NCBI RefSeq assembly: GCF_003594875.1 | Contig: NZ_QZEY01000027.1 | Span: forward strand, 1 to 64,000 | Source of the DNA: Bailinhaonella thermotolerans | Lineage (GTDB): Bacteria > Actinomycetota > Actinomycetes > Streptosporangiales > Streptosporangiaceae | Direction of reading: 5' to 3' | DNA: 64,000 nt | Part shown: piece after piece, positions 47,090-54,897 of the stretch | Numbering within the stretch: the first letter of the stretch is position 1 | Layout of the letters: the number at the start of each line of letters is the position of its first letter | Made by a program: the position numbers and the translations under genes | Notes under the pieces: model-generated | The model's input: the letters and a program-made list of their open reading frames with translations, nothing else | Databases searched by the model: none | What the model was told of the DNA's origin: nothing

Positions 47090-48016
47090 ATGCGAGAGCG
47101 ACGGTCAGGTTTGGAGATCGCTGGGTACACGGCGGGCGCGCTCGCGGCTGCCGCTATGGTCGTCCCCGGCGTGATCACCGGCGTCCGCGCCCGCGCGAGC
47201 GTCCCGGCGCAGACGATCATCGGCCCGCCCACGACGCCCACGACGCCCGCGCCCCCGTGCACGTGCCCGACGCCGACAACGATCATGCCGACCGTCACCG
47301 TCACGGAGAAGATCACCGAAACGGTGATCCCGCCCCCGGTCACGGCCACGGTCACGGCCACGGTCACGATCAAGGTCACCACCACGGCCACCACGACCGA
47401 GCGGGTGACCCTGCCCCCGGCCGCCGCGCCGCCGCCCGCCGCGCCTCCGGCTCCGGCCCCGGCTCCGCAGGCCCCGCCTGCCGCGCCCCCGGCCGCCGCG
47501 CAGCCCCCCGCCGCGCCTGCCGCGCCCCCGGCCGCGCCGCCGCCTGCCGCGCCCGCCCGGCCCCCTCAGGAGGACCCCAAGGCCCCTGACGCGCCCGCGC
47601 AGCCTCCGGCCGCTGCGCCGCCGCCTGCCGCGCCTGGCGCACCGCAGGCTCCCGCACAGCCGCCCGCAGGCGCGGCGGTCCCGTCCGCGCTGGGCCTGCC
47701 TGCGGCCGACTCGCCGTCCGCACAGCCGCACGCAAGCCCGCGTGCGGCAGGGCCGCAGTCCGGGCCGCCCGTGTCTCCGTGGTCTGCCATCCCTGCGGCA
47801 GCGGCCGTGATCTCCGCGCTGTGGGCCTGGCGTGCGCTGCGCGCCCGCAGGGCCGCCGCGCAGCAGGCCGCGCAGCAGGCCGCGCAGCAGGCCGCGCCGG
47901 AGTCCACTCCGGCCCCGGCGGGCGCGGACGCGCCCGCCCCCACGACGCCGGACGCGGCACGGCCCGCGCCCGGTCCCACACCCGCCGACGCGCCGCAGCA
48001 GGGCGACGCGTCATGA
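47090..48016 (+). CDS. Pro/Ala-rich protein with two membrane helices
   Basis: A 308-residue protein. A short basic N-terminus (MRERRSGLEIAG) leads into a membrane helix (TAGALAAAAMVVPGVITGV), then a Thr/Val region (TVTVTEKITETVI, TATVTATVTIKVT) and about 120 residues of Pro/Ala. A second helix (IPAAAAVISALWAWRAL) follows, then AQQ repeats and a Pro/Ala tail. Looks like a surface-spanning linker. GGAGG precedes the ATG. Low-complexity codon repeats make slippage likely. Confidence 0.6.
   Translation: MRERRSGLEIAGYTAGALAAAAMVVPGVITGVRARASVPAQTIIGPPTTPTTPAPPCTCPTPTTIMPTVTVTEKITETVIPPPVTATVTATVTIKVTTTATTTERVTLPPAAAPPPAAPPAPAPAPQAPPAAPPAAAQPPAAPAAPPAAPPPAAPARPPQEDPKAPDAPAQPPAAAPPPAAPGAPQAPAQPPAGAAVPSALGLPAADSPSAQPHASPRAAGPQSGPPVSPWSAIPAAAAVISALWAWRALRARRAAAQQAAQQAAQQAAPESTPAPAGADAPAPTTPDAARPAPGPTPADAPQQGDAS
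47725..47748. repeat. Dispersed N6 inverted repeat inside a gene
   Basis: GCCGCACGC, 6 nt (AAGCCC), GCGTGCGGC: a perfect 9-bp-arm copy within the Pro/Ala-rich coding region, encoding QPHASPRAA. Confidence 0.65.
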
Positions 48017-48036
48017 TCCCGGAAGGGAAAGATCAC

Positions 48037-48552
48037 ATGTCCGACAACACCGCCGACATGGTCGCCGCCGTCGAAAGCGCGGGTGAGGCCATCCTCACCG
48101 CGCTTGAGCGGTGGGTGGACACCGACGGCAAGGACGAGAAGAAGCTCGCCCGCGCCGCCGCGTGGCGACCCCCGCTCACGGTCGTGATGTCCTACGCGGA
48201 CGCCGGGGAGCTGACCCCCGAGACGTTCCCCCGGGAGGGGATCATCCCGGCCGACGCGCGCGACCTCCCCGAGGCGATCATGGACCGCAACGGGACCAAG
48301 GTCGTGCTCCGGTCCGACCGGGGCCGCGCGCTGCTGGGCCGCATCAGCCCGACGCACGAGTGGAACCAGTACGCCAAGCTCACCCCCAACATGATCCGGC
48401 AGACCGCCGAGGCGTACCGGGCCGCGCAGCGTGAGCGCGCCAAGGACGCGGAGATCGCGCGGCTTCGCGCGGAGCTGGCCGCCAAGAGCGGCGAGCCCAA
48501 GCCGGAGTCCGCGCCCAAGCCCGCGCCCAAGCCCGCCACGGCGCGTAGGTAG
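48037..48552 (+). CDS. Hypothetical protein
   Basis: A 171-residue protein starting MSDNTADMVAAVESAGEAIL after GGAAGGGA; an ATG at 48013 overlapping the previous stop is the alternative. Acidic first half, with RPPLTVVMSYADAGELTPET and VVLRSDRGRALLG, then a charged coiled C-terminus (ERAKDAEIARLRAELAAKSG) and a Lys/Pro tail. Family not recognised. Confidence 0.5.
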   Translation: MSDNTADMVAAVESAGEAILTALERWVDTDGKDEKKLARAAAWRPPLTVVMSYADAGELTPETFPREGIIPADARDLPEAIMDRNGTKVVLRSDRGRALLGRISPTHEWNQYAKLTPNMIRQTAEAYRAAQRERAKDAEIARLRAELAAKSGEPKPESAPKPAPKPATARR

Positions 48553-48621
48553 GTCCACCCCTGGGGGGCGCTGCGGGGAGCGCCCCCCTTCCCCGTTCCC
48601 AGACCAGAGCAAGGACCGATC

Positions 48622-49254
48622 ATGGAACTCCCGATCAACCTCCCGAAGTCCCTGATCCACAACGCCCAGCTCCACAACGTCAACATCCGGGAAGCCGTGA
48701 CCGAGGCGTTGGAGCGCGCGACCCGGTTGCACGAGATCGCCGGGCGCGAGGTCTACGACGTGCACGAGCAGGCCGACGCCGATGGTGAGTGCGCCTTGGC
48801 TCACGAGTCCCTGGAGGGGGACCTGAGGTACGCCATCGCCCGCGCCCGCGCCCTGCTCGTCATGGCGGGGCTCGACCCCGAGGACGTCTGCCGGTCCGTG
48901 GACGTGACCACGTGCCCGATGACCGGGCACGTGATCGTCGATGCGAACCCCGCCGTACTCCACGACGCCGTGTCCGTGATCGAAAAGGAGCTGATCAACC
49001 ACGACCTCGACCGGCGCGTGGCGCTGGCCGTGATCCGCAGCGTGGGTGAGCTGTGGGCGGCTACCGCCGCCGTCGAGCCGCAGGACCTGCGCGCCGTCCG
49101 GCGCGAGGTCCACCGGATCGCGGACCTGTCGGCCGTGTACGGCGCGCGGGACCTGTCCATCGTCGTGAACGCGCTGGCCTACGCGCTCACGTCGGCCGTG
49201 CACGTCACGGTCGTGGAGGTCGTGGACAACAGCGGCCTCCCGAACCTGAACTAG
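48622..49254 (+). CDS. Hypothetical protein
   Basis: A 210-residue protein (MELPINLPKSLIHNAQLHNV...) with a more balanced, conserved-looking alpha/beta composition than its neighbours: HDAVSVIEKELINHDLDRRV, LAVIRSVGELWAATAAVEPQ, HVTVVEVVDNSG. The short N-terminal strand plus helix (NIREAVTEALERATRLHE) hints at an RHH-like start. AAGGA precedes the ATG. Strong terminators follow. Confidence 0.5.
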   Translation: MELPINLPKSLIHNAQLHNVNIREAVTEALERATRLHEIAGREVYDVHEQADADGECALAHESLEGDLRYAIARARALLVMAGLDPEDVCRSVDVTTCPMTGHVIVDANPAVLHDAVSVIEKELINHDLDRRVALAVIRSVGELWAATAAVEPQDLRAVRREVHRIADLSAVYGARDLSIVVNALAYALTSAVHVTVVEVVDNSGLPNLN

Positions 49255-49261
49255 GCGCGCT

Positions 49262-49395
49262 GCGGTCCGCGTGCGCCTTCCCTGCACCCCGCACGCGGAC
49301 CGCACGGCCCCGAGCGCGCGCCGGGCCTCGTGCACACCCCGGCCCGCTGCGCCGGGGCCACCGGCCCCCGGCTCGTCCCTGACGAGCCGGGGGCC
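49262..49395 (+). terminator. Two terminators in series
   Basis: GCGGTCCGCGTGCG with its exact 14-bp complement (49262-49303), then GGCCCCCGGCTCGTC, loop CCT, exact 15-bp complement followed by TTTCT (49363-49400). The second is the best intrinsic terminator in the window. Confidence 0.8.
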
Positions 49396-49414
49396 TTTCT
49401 CATGCCCGCGCGGA

Positions 49415-49515
49415 TGCTGGCATGGCACATGCTGGCGGGCGGATCGGCCGCCAGCACGTGCCAGCACGCGCCAGCGCGACGCGTGCTGGCACGTGCCCGG
49501 CGTAGGCGTGCTGGC
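49415..49515. repeat. TGCTGGC repeat cluster with 16-bp inverted repeat
   Basis: TGCTGGC occurs in direct orientation at 49415, 49430, 49484 and 49509, and inverted at 49450 and 49460, with a near copy at 49470. The centre is a perfect 16-bp inverted repeat (49454-49469 with 49481-49496, arm GCACGTGCCAGCACGC). It lies in a 430-bp gene-free stretch, so it is a candidate binding-site cluster or origin. Confidence 0.55.
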
Positions 49516-49546
49516 GCGCGGGCCTGGGCGCTGTGCGCGCCGACAC

Positions 49547-49574
49547 CGAACGGGGCGCGTCAGCGCCCCGTTCG
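49547..49574. terminator. 12-bp hairpin before convergent genes
   Basis: CGAACGGGGCGC, loop GTCA, GCGCCCCGTTCG. It probably ends the leftward transcript arriving from 49686. Confidence 0.55.
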
Positions 49575-49685
49575 GGGCGTTCGATCCACCCCACCCCCGC
49601 CGCGCCGATCACGGGGCGGCGATCAACTCGCGGTCGCTCGCCCGGTTGGGTTTCGGGGATCGGGCGGGGGCCGAAGGAGGGGCTC

Positions 49686-50057
49686 CTAGTCGGGGGTGCC
49701 CATGGCGCGCAAGACGCGGTCACGGCGGTCGAGCGCGGCGCGCAGCGCGATGATCGATCCGGCGAGCGCCATCGCGCTGGGCCCGGCCAGGATGATGGCG
49801 GGCAGCGGCGTGGTCATGGACCGGCTCACCCAGTCGGCGGCGTCACTGACCTCGTGTGTCGCCCGCTCGGCCAAGGACGCCTGGAGCGCGGCCAGGGCGA
49901 CGGGGAACTCCTCGGTGCCCAGCGCCTGGATCTGCTCATGGGTGGGGGCCGGCCCCCCGGCCTCGCCCGTCAGGATGTCGATGACGTCATCGCTGACGTT
50001 GCACAGCTGATGCCACACGAGGGCGAGTTCGGCGAGCTCGTCGGGGCTGGCGTCCAT
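49686..50057 (-). CDS. Hypothetical protein with one hydrophobic segment
   Basis: A 123-residue protein. An acidic N-terminal helical part (DASPDELAELALVWHQLCNV) leads to a hydrophobic stretch (LPAIILAGPSAMALAGSIIA) that could be a membrane helix, and a basic end (LRAALDRRDRVLRAM). Small membrane proteins at this kind of position can be exclusion factors, but nothing proves it here. Confidence 0.5.
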   Translation of the reverse strand: MDASPDELAELALVWHQLCNVSDDVIDILTGEAGGPAPTHEQIQALGTEEFPVALAALQASLAERATHEVSDAADWVSRSMTTPLPAIILAGPSAMALAGSIIALRAALDRRDRVLRAMGTPD

Positions 50058-50104
50058 GGGGGCATCCTGACACGGGTCGGCCCGCCGTCAAGGGGGTTCG
50101 GTGG

Positions 50105-50308
50105 TCAGCGGGTGCCGCCGATGAGGAGCCAGAGCTTGCGGGCGCGCAGCGAGTCGAACTCGTGGCGGGCGGCCTGGTCCCGCAGGTCGTCGTAGGTGAG
50201 CCCGAGGTCGTCCAGGGCGGCCTGGACGGCGGCGGCGAACTCGGCCTCGGTCACCACGATGACGTCCTCGGGCTCGGCAGGGGTGTCCATGTCGGAAGGG
50301 GTGTCCAT
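50105..50308 (-). CDS. Small acidic protein
   Basis: A 67-residue protein (MDTPSDMDTPAEPEDVIVVT...) with the helices EAEFAAAVQAALDDLGLTYD and DLRDQAARHEFDSLRARKLW. CTGGAGAA precedes the ATG. Possibly paired with the divergent HTH gene. No family recognised. Confidence 0.5.
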   Translation of the reverse strand: MDTPSDMDTPAEPEDVIVVTEAEFAAAVQAALDDLGLTYDDLRDQAARHEFDSLRARKLWLLIGGTR

Positions 50309-50392
50309 GGGGCGTTCTCCAGGGATTCGGCTGCGCCGAGATGGGCGGGTTTGTAGGGTAGGCAGTGCGTTCGAGATCACGAGTCTGGGAAT

Positions 50393-50422
50393 GGGGCGGA
50401 CCGGCACAGGCCGGTCCGCCCC
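50393..50422 (+). terminator. Terminator or attenuator with T tail
   Basis: GGGGCGGACCGG pairs with CCGGTCCGCCCC and is followed by TTTT. It lies between divergent genes and only 20 bp before the HTH gene start, so it may act as a leader attenuator of the following operon. Confidence 0.6.
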
Positions 50423-50442
50423 TTTTCGTGCCGGGGGGTGCG

Positions 50443-50724
50443 GTGGTCTGGGTGGATCTGGACACGGCGGCGCGGTGGGCCGCCGTGTCGCGCAAGACGG
50501 TCGAGCGGTGGGTCCGCGAGCGGCGACTGGTGTCGCGGCCCGGCCCCGGGGGCCGGCAGGTGCGCTTGGAGCGGGTGATGGCGGTGGAGTCCGAGCGGCG
50601 GGCGTCGCGACGGCGGGGCCGGCCGGGGGCGCGTCCGGGGGGCGGCCTGATATCCGGCCCGGAGGCGGGCCCGGCCGCTAGCGTGAGCGAAAGGTCGGTG
50701 TCGAGCGAGGGGGAGGCGCCGTGA
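50443..50724 (+). CDS. Excisionase/MerR-like HTH protein
   Basis: A 93-residue protein from GTG. DLDTAARWAAVSRKTVERWV followed by RERRLVSRPGPGGRQVRL is the MerR/excisionase HTH and wing. The C-terminal half is Arg/Gly-rich and low complexity. A GTG at 50428 is an alternative start. GTGA overlap with the ATPase gene suggests that the pair works together, as a DNA binder plus ATPase. Confidence 0.6.
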   Translation: MVWVDLDTAARWAAVSRKTVERWVRERRLVSRPGPGGRQVRLERVMAVESERRASRRRGRPGARPGGGLISGPEAGPAASVSERSVSSEGEAP

Positions 50725-51347
50725 TCATCATGGTGGCGGGGATGCGGGGCGGGTCGGGCCGGACCACGACCGCCTATGGATTGGCGGCCGCGGCCGCCCT
50801 CATGGGCCAGACGGTGCGGCTCATCTTGGTCGACGGGGTCGGGATCGCCGACGGAGCCGGTGGCGGGGACTGGAAGTCCTGGCCCATCTCGATCCACACC
50901 GGCCACGCCGAGGACGTGCCCGGCTGGCTGGCCGCGCGGACCGCGCCGGATGAGGTGGTGATCGTGGACCTGCCGCCGGGCCGCCACGCCTCGCTGGAGC
51001 ACGCGGACGTGATCGTGGTGCCGGTGCATCATCGGGCGTGCATGCCCAGGCCGTCCGCCGGCGCCGAGACGGGACCGCTGAGGCTGCTCGGCGTGGAGCA
51101 CCTGATCACGGCGGGCAGGCCCCTGGTCGTGGTGCCCTGCCGGGTGCTGCCGAGGGAACGGGCCGACGAGCTGCGCGCGGCCGGCCGGGACGGCGGCGTG
51201 TACGTCGCCGAGGCCGAGATCGGCGAGACCAAGGCGCTGCGCATGGCGATCACGCCGTACGCCGTGGCGTGGGCGGCGCTGGCGCCTCTGCACCTGCCGC
51301 TGTGGCAGGAGGTCGCGCACCAGGCCGAGGCGCGCACCGTCCGCTGA
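50721..51347 (+). CDS. ParA/MinD-like ATPase with arginine P-loop
   Basis: A 208-residue protein. MVAGMRGGSGRTTTAYGLAA occupies the deviant Walker A position, but both lysines of KGGxGKT are arginines (R9, R14). VRLILVDGVG and VVIVDLPPGR follow as A' and Walker B. Without the lysines, ATP hydrolysis may be lost or altered. A second, unrelated parA is at 26 kb, so this one may serve another task such as regulation or DNA positioning with the HTH partner. Confidence 0.6.
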   Translation: MIIMVAGMRGGSGRTTTAYGLAAAAALMGQTVRLILVDGVGIADGAGGGDWKSWPISIHTGHAEDVPGWLAARTAPDEVVIVDLPPGRHASLEHADVIVVPVHHRACMPRPSAGAETGPLRLLGVEHLITAGRPLVVVPCRVLPRERADELRAAGRDGGVYVAEAEIGETKALRMAITPYAVAWAALAPLHLPLWQEVAHQAEARTVR

Positions 51348-51498
51348 CCCCCGGGGCGTTCAGATTCGTCTCCTTTCGTTCGGGTGCGTTCACCCGGTTG
51401 CGCCCGCGCGTGCGGGTGAGGCACGGTGAGAGGGCGTCCTTTCCCTTGGTCTGGGGAACGCAGGTGTGATCCCTTGTTGGCCCAGGCGGTGACCACCG

Positions 51499-51533
51499 GA
51501 ACGAGGCCCTCCGGTTCCCGGGGGGCCTCGTTC
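51499..51533. terminator. 11-bp hairpin between convergent genes
   Basis: GAACGAGGCCC pairs with GGGCCTCGTTC over a 13-nt loop. The region 51348-51579 contains no gene. Confidence 0.55.
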
Positions 51534-51579
51534 ACGTGCGGCAGGCATCCGTCGCCGCGCCTGGGCCGGGCCCCCGCGG

Positions 51580-51966
51580 CTACCCCCGGTCGTCGCCGCG
51601 GACGACCTGCTCCAGAGCCGCAAGGCGCTGGCTCAGCTCGGCCACGACGCGGCGCAGGTCGGCGAGCTGGCGTCCCAGGTCGTCGCCGGCCTCGGACGCG
51701 GCACTGGCATGGTCGCCGACGAAGACGCCTTTGCCCTGCTGTCCGATGAGGCGTCCCTCGGCCCGCAGGAGGCGCACGGCCGCCTTCACCACGCCCAGGG
51801 ACGTGCCGTACCGCGCGGCGAGCTGGGCGGTGGAGGGCAAGGCCTGGCCGGGCCGCAGCTCGCCCCGGCCGATCCTGCTCCGCAGGTCGTCGGCGATCTG
51901 GAGGTAGCCGGGCCGTCCTGTCCACGTGATCGCGGTGTCCCGCTCGGGCTCCGGCGTCCTCGACAT
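51580..51966 (-). CDS. GntR-family regulator
   Basis: A 128-residue protein. RPGYLQIADDLRSRIGRGEL, RPGQALPSTAQLAARYGTSL and VVKAAVRLLRAEGRLIGQQG give the complete GntR winged helix. A coiled C-terminus follows (LGRQLADLRRVVAELSQRLA). There is no ligand domain, as in the short plasmid-borne GntR proteins. AGGAGGGTG precedes the ATG. The 25-bp inverted repeat immediately upstream is a likely regulatory site. Confidence 0.75.
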   Translation of the reverse strand: MSRTPEPERDTAITWTGRPGYLQIADDLRSRIGRGELRPGQALPSTAQLAARYGTSLGVVKAAVRLLRAEGRLIGQQGKGVFVGDHASAASEAGDDLGRQLADLRRVVAELSQRLAALEQVVRGDDRG

Positions 51967-52041
51967 GCACACCCTCCTGCGCTCCCCGCCAACGTAGACG
52001 ACTAAGAGCCTGTTTCCTGTTCCGAACCCCGCAGATCGTCG

Positions 52042-52116
52042 CGCTGCCCAACGGATAGCCGTTTCAGGCACCGGGATAAACCGGACATCGGAAACGGCTA
52101 TCCGTTGGGCAGCGCC
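52042..52116. repeat. Perfect 25-bp inverted repeat
   Basis: The arm starts GCGCTGCCCAACGGATAGCC and ends GTTTC (52042-52066); its exact complement follows at 52092-52116. The 25-nt centre contains CCGG-GATAAA-CCGG. It sits between the stop of one leftward gene and the start of the GntR-type gene. It is far longer than a needed terminator and less GC-rich than the surroundings. Confidence 0.75.
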
Positions 52117-52127
52117 GAGGCGGGGTC

Positions 52128-52718
52128 TCACCCCGTGAAGGAGGGGCCGGACCCGCGTGGATCGAGCGCCGGTTCGAGCGCCGTGGTGAACGCCAGCAGC
52201 AGCACGGACCGCTGCCGGTCGTCCATCAGATCCAGGTGGAACTCATTGCCGCCCAGGGCGATGGCGGCGTCGAGCACGCCGCGCTGCGCCGTGGAGTGCG
52301 GGATGGAGCCGCCGTTCAGCGCCAGGCGCGCGGCGTCCCAGTTGATGACGGCATAGCCGTCGGCGCGGAACACACAGGCGGCGACGAATTCCTCGTGGGC
52401 GAGCCAGAACCCGTCCTCGATCAGCAGGTTCACGGCGGCGGCGAGGTGGGGGCGGCCCTCACGCGTGACCCCGGCACGCAGTTCGGCGATCAGCTCGGGG
52501 TCCGGGGCGCGGCGGTCCTCCTCCTGTCGCAGCAGGTCCCGCGCCCGGGTGATCTCCTCGGCCGGGCGGCGGCTCAGCTCCGCGTCCAGGTGTCCCAGCA
52601 GTCCCGAGATGCGCAGGAGCGGGCGATCGTCCATCCGGGCAGCCTGGGCGAGCAGCATCAGGTGGGCGGTGGCCACCGCGGCGAACGGCCGGGGGTCCGG
52701 GGTGGTGCGTTCAGCCAT
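52128..52718 (-). CDS. Hypothetical protein
   Basis: A 196-residue helical protein with RPHLAAAVNLLIEDGFWLAH, EFVAACVFRADGYAVINWDA and DDRQRSVLLLAFTTALEPAL as main segments. It is followed by the 25-bp inverted repeat. It belongs to a leftward run of about fifteen small genes. No family recognised. Confidence 0.5.
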   Translation of the reverse strand: MAERTTPDPRPFAAVATAHLMLLAQAARMDDRPLLRISGLLGHLDAELSRRPAEEITRARDLLRQEEDRRAPDPELIAELRAGVTREGRPHLAAAVNLLIEDGFWLAHEEFVAACVFRADGYAVINWDAARLALNGGSIPHSTAQRGVLDAAIALGGNEFHLDLMDDRQRSVLLLAFTTALEPALDPRGSGPSFTG

Positions 52719-52734
52719 GGGTCCTCATCGGGCG

Positions 52735-53343
52735 TCAGCGGGCAGGGGTGTCGGACTGCGTCGCCGTGTACTCGGCCATCGCGCGCATCGTGGGCCCGAA
52801 GTTCTGCCCCGGCCTGGTGGTGGCGTTGCCGGCATGGGCCAGGGCGGCTGCCGCCACGTGCAGGTACACCCGCGTGTCGGCGGCGAGCCGGGTCGCCGCC
52901 TCCATGTCACCGCGGCCGTAGGCGTCCAGGGCCTCCAGCGCCGCCAGCTCCTGGGCGGGGTCGAGCACCTGGGCCAGCAGGGGCGCCATGGCCGCGCGCA
53001 CCTGCTCGCGGTTGACGCCCTCACACGTCCAGACCTGCGGGGACAGGCAGTTCACGGCCACCACGGGGATCATCGCGGTGGCCAGATGCAGGGCCTGCGG
53101 ATGCTGGGCCATGCCGACGTCGAGCTGACGGGCCAGCTCGACGTCGGGAAGCGCGTAGGCGGCGACCAGCCCGAGGGTGAGTGCGGCGGGGCCCCATGCG
53201 GACGGGGAGGGCGGCTCCACGGACGTTCCTTTCTCCGGCGGGCTCGGGTTTTCGCCATCATCGCGGTTTACGCTCCTGGCCGCAGGTGGAACGGCGCTGT
53301 CGGGGCCGTGCGGGGCTTGCGGACTTGACCTAGGGTGCGCCAT
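52735..53343 (-). CDS. Hypothetical protein
   Basis: A 202-residue protein with a Pro/Ser-rich N-terminus and a helical body (WGPAALTLGLVAAYALPDVE, HLATAMIPVVAVNCLSPQVW, QVRAAMAPLLAQVLDPAQEL). AAAGGGAG precedes the ATG. The moderately hydrophobic segments are too short to be clear membrane helices. The 246 bp before it hold no gene. Confidence 0.5.
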   Translation of the reverse strand: MAHPRSSPQAPHGPDSAVPPAARSVNRDDGENPSPPEKGTSVEPPSPSAWGPAALTLGLVAAYALPDVELARQLDVGMAQHPQALHLATAMIPVVAVNCLSPQVWTCEGVNREQVRAAMAPLLAQVLDPAQELAALEALDAYGRGDMEAATRLAADTRVYLHVAAAALAHAGNATTRPGQNFGPTMRAMAEYTATQSDTPAR

Positions 53344-53589
53344 GATCTCCCTTTGATAGGGCGCGTCTACCCGGGACCCTGGGGTGGGGCCGGTGACGCG
53401 AGCGACGCGCCCCGCACCCCCGATCCCGTACCCGGCGCACCCTGGTTGGTTGCTCACGGCCGGGCGGATGTGGGGGGAGCGCTGCGACCGTGGGGGGATC
53501 CACAGACGTCGGCCTCAGGGCGGGCGTCACGGTCGCATGCGCGCGTTTCGGGTGCCCGTGGCCGGGATGGTGGTGGCTCAGAGTCCCGG

Positions 53590-53733
53590 TCACGGGCCCC
53601 CGTCCAGGATCTGCCGCAGGTGCTCCTCGATCCAGTCCCCGGTGAGGTGGCACCGGGCGAGGTCGTCGAGCAGGTGCAGGTAGGCCGCCGACAGGGCCGC
53701 CAAGGCCGCGTCCTCGTCCCCGTGCGGGGTCAT
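53590..53733 (-). CDS. 47-residue hypothetical protein
   Basis: A short ORF starting MTPHGDEDAALAALSAAYLH and ending RQILDGGP, with the strong site GAGGAGG 6 bp upstream. Helical and acidic with one Cys-His pair (ARCHLTGDW). Spacing and ribosome site support it as a real gene. Confidence 0.55.
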   Translation of the reverse strand: MTPHGDEDAALAALSAAYLHLLDDLARCHLTGDWIEEHLRQILDGGP

Positions 53734-53818
53734 CGGCTCCTCCTCAGGGGGCGGGGCTGGGTCCATACCCGCGTCATCTCCTTCGGCCCGGCCGGCCGTA
53801 CACCGGCGGGTGCATCTT

Positions 53819-54394
53819 TCAGGACTGGCCGAGCCGGCGGGGCTGCGGGAGCAGCGTCGCCGCCGCCAGCTCCTGGCCGGGCGGGGACAGGTCGAACAGC
53901 CGCCGCGGGGGCCGGCCGGGTTCGGGCTCGGTGAACGCCGTCACCCAGCCGCACCCCTGGAGGTAGGTGAGCATGCGGGAGGCCTGCCGGTAAGGCACGC
54001 GGGCGCGTGAGGCGAGCTGGCAGGCGTCGTCCGGGCCCAGCGCCAGGGCGGCCAGCATCGCCCGATGCACGCGGTCGGCCCCGGCGTCCGGGTCGGCCCT
54101 CTCGCGCCGCCACCAGCGGCGGCGGTGCCGCTCCGACAGGTGGAGGAAGGCGGCCGCCTTGAGCCGGCCGCCCTCGGTCAGCCCGATCTGGGGCGCGCCC
54201 TCCTCGCCGCGCGAGGCCACCACCCAGTCGACGGCGCGGAGCGCGTTGATGGCGACCATGACCGGCGTGGAGGCCTCCACCGCCGCCGCGAGCGGAACCG
54301 GGGCCGACAGCAGCGTCTTCAGCGCCGCACGGAGCGCGGGGTCATCGCCGAGGCCGTCGGCGCGCAGCGGGAGACGGGAGCGGAACAGGGGCAT
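53819..54394 (-). CDS. Winged-helix-type protein
   Basis: A 191-residue protein. The N-terminal half is helical. Residues 110-175 read as a winged helix (HRAMLAALALGPDDACQLAS, RARVPYRQASRMLTYLQGCG, WVTAFTEPEPGRPPRRLFDL), as in PadR/ArsR-like regulators. Likely a DNA-binding regulator of this leftward block. ATG start; its stop is followed by an 85-bp spacer. Confidence 0.55.
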   Translation of the reverse strand: MPLFRSRLPLRADGLGDDPALRAALKTLLSAPVPLAAAVEASTPVMVAINALRAVDWVVASRGEEGAPQIGLTEGGRLKAAAFLHLSERHRRRWWRRERADPDAGADRVHRAMLAALALGPDDACQLASRARVPYRQASRMLTYLQGCGWVTAFTEPEPGRPPRRLFDLSPPGQELAAATLLPQPRRLGQS

Positions 54395-54397
54395 GGG

Positions 54398-54886
54398 TCA
54401 CTCCGGGGAGATCAGCAGGGGGGACGGGGCACGGCCCAGGGCGTAGTCGACGAGGGTGTCCATCTCGTCGCTCTCGCCGAGGGACGCCAGGGCCGCGATG
54501 ACGATGAGGCGCTCGACGGCCTCGGGCGCGGTGCCGGGCGGCAGCCCGAGCGCGACGGCGTTGACGACGCAGGCCGCCTCGTAGCAGACCCGGCGGTTGC
54601 GCGCGGTGTTCGCCGTGTACGGCACGAGCACGACGTAGTCCATGTCGTCAGGGTGGTGGATGTGCCGCCAGTGGTCGTGATCGCACTGGCCGGCCTCGGG
54701 CTCGTCCTCCAGGGAGACCAACTCCCAGTCGGCGTGGGCCCTCAGGTGCTCGCTGAGCTGGGCGGGGCCGGCGGTGAACGGCACGACGGCGAGGAGGCCG
54801 GTGCCGGGCAGGCGCCGCAGGGCCCCGTGGACGCGGGCCAGGGTGGCTTCGTCGAGCAGGTCGTATCCGTCGGGCAGGGAGGGCAC
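54398..54886 (-). CDS. Paralogue pair member A
   Basis: A 162-residue protein from GTG after AAAGGGGA. Segments LLAVVPFTAGPAQLSEHLRA, DYVVLVPYTANTARNRRVCY and EAACVVNAVALGLPPGTAPE align with the next gene upstream, and both end GRAPSPLLI(S/P)PE. Function unknown; no homologous family recognised. Confidence 0.55.
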   Translation of the reverse strand: MPSLPDGYDLLDEATLARVHGALRRLPGTGLLAVVPFTAGPAQLSEHLRAHADWELVSLEDEPEAGQCDHDHWRHIHHPDDMDYVVLVPYTANTARNRRVCYEAACVVNAVALGLPPGTAPEAVERLIVIAALASLGESDEMDTLVDYALGRAPSPLLISPE

Positions 54887-54897
54887 GGGGTCCCCTT

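Noticed and set aside
46231-47589. 452-residue frame through the iterons
   Set aside because: Only the first 40 residues (the iteron peptides) have coding character; beyond about 46440 it is an Arg/Pro shadow of the gene at 46484 and of non-coding hairpins.
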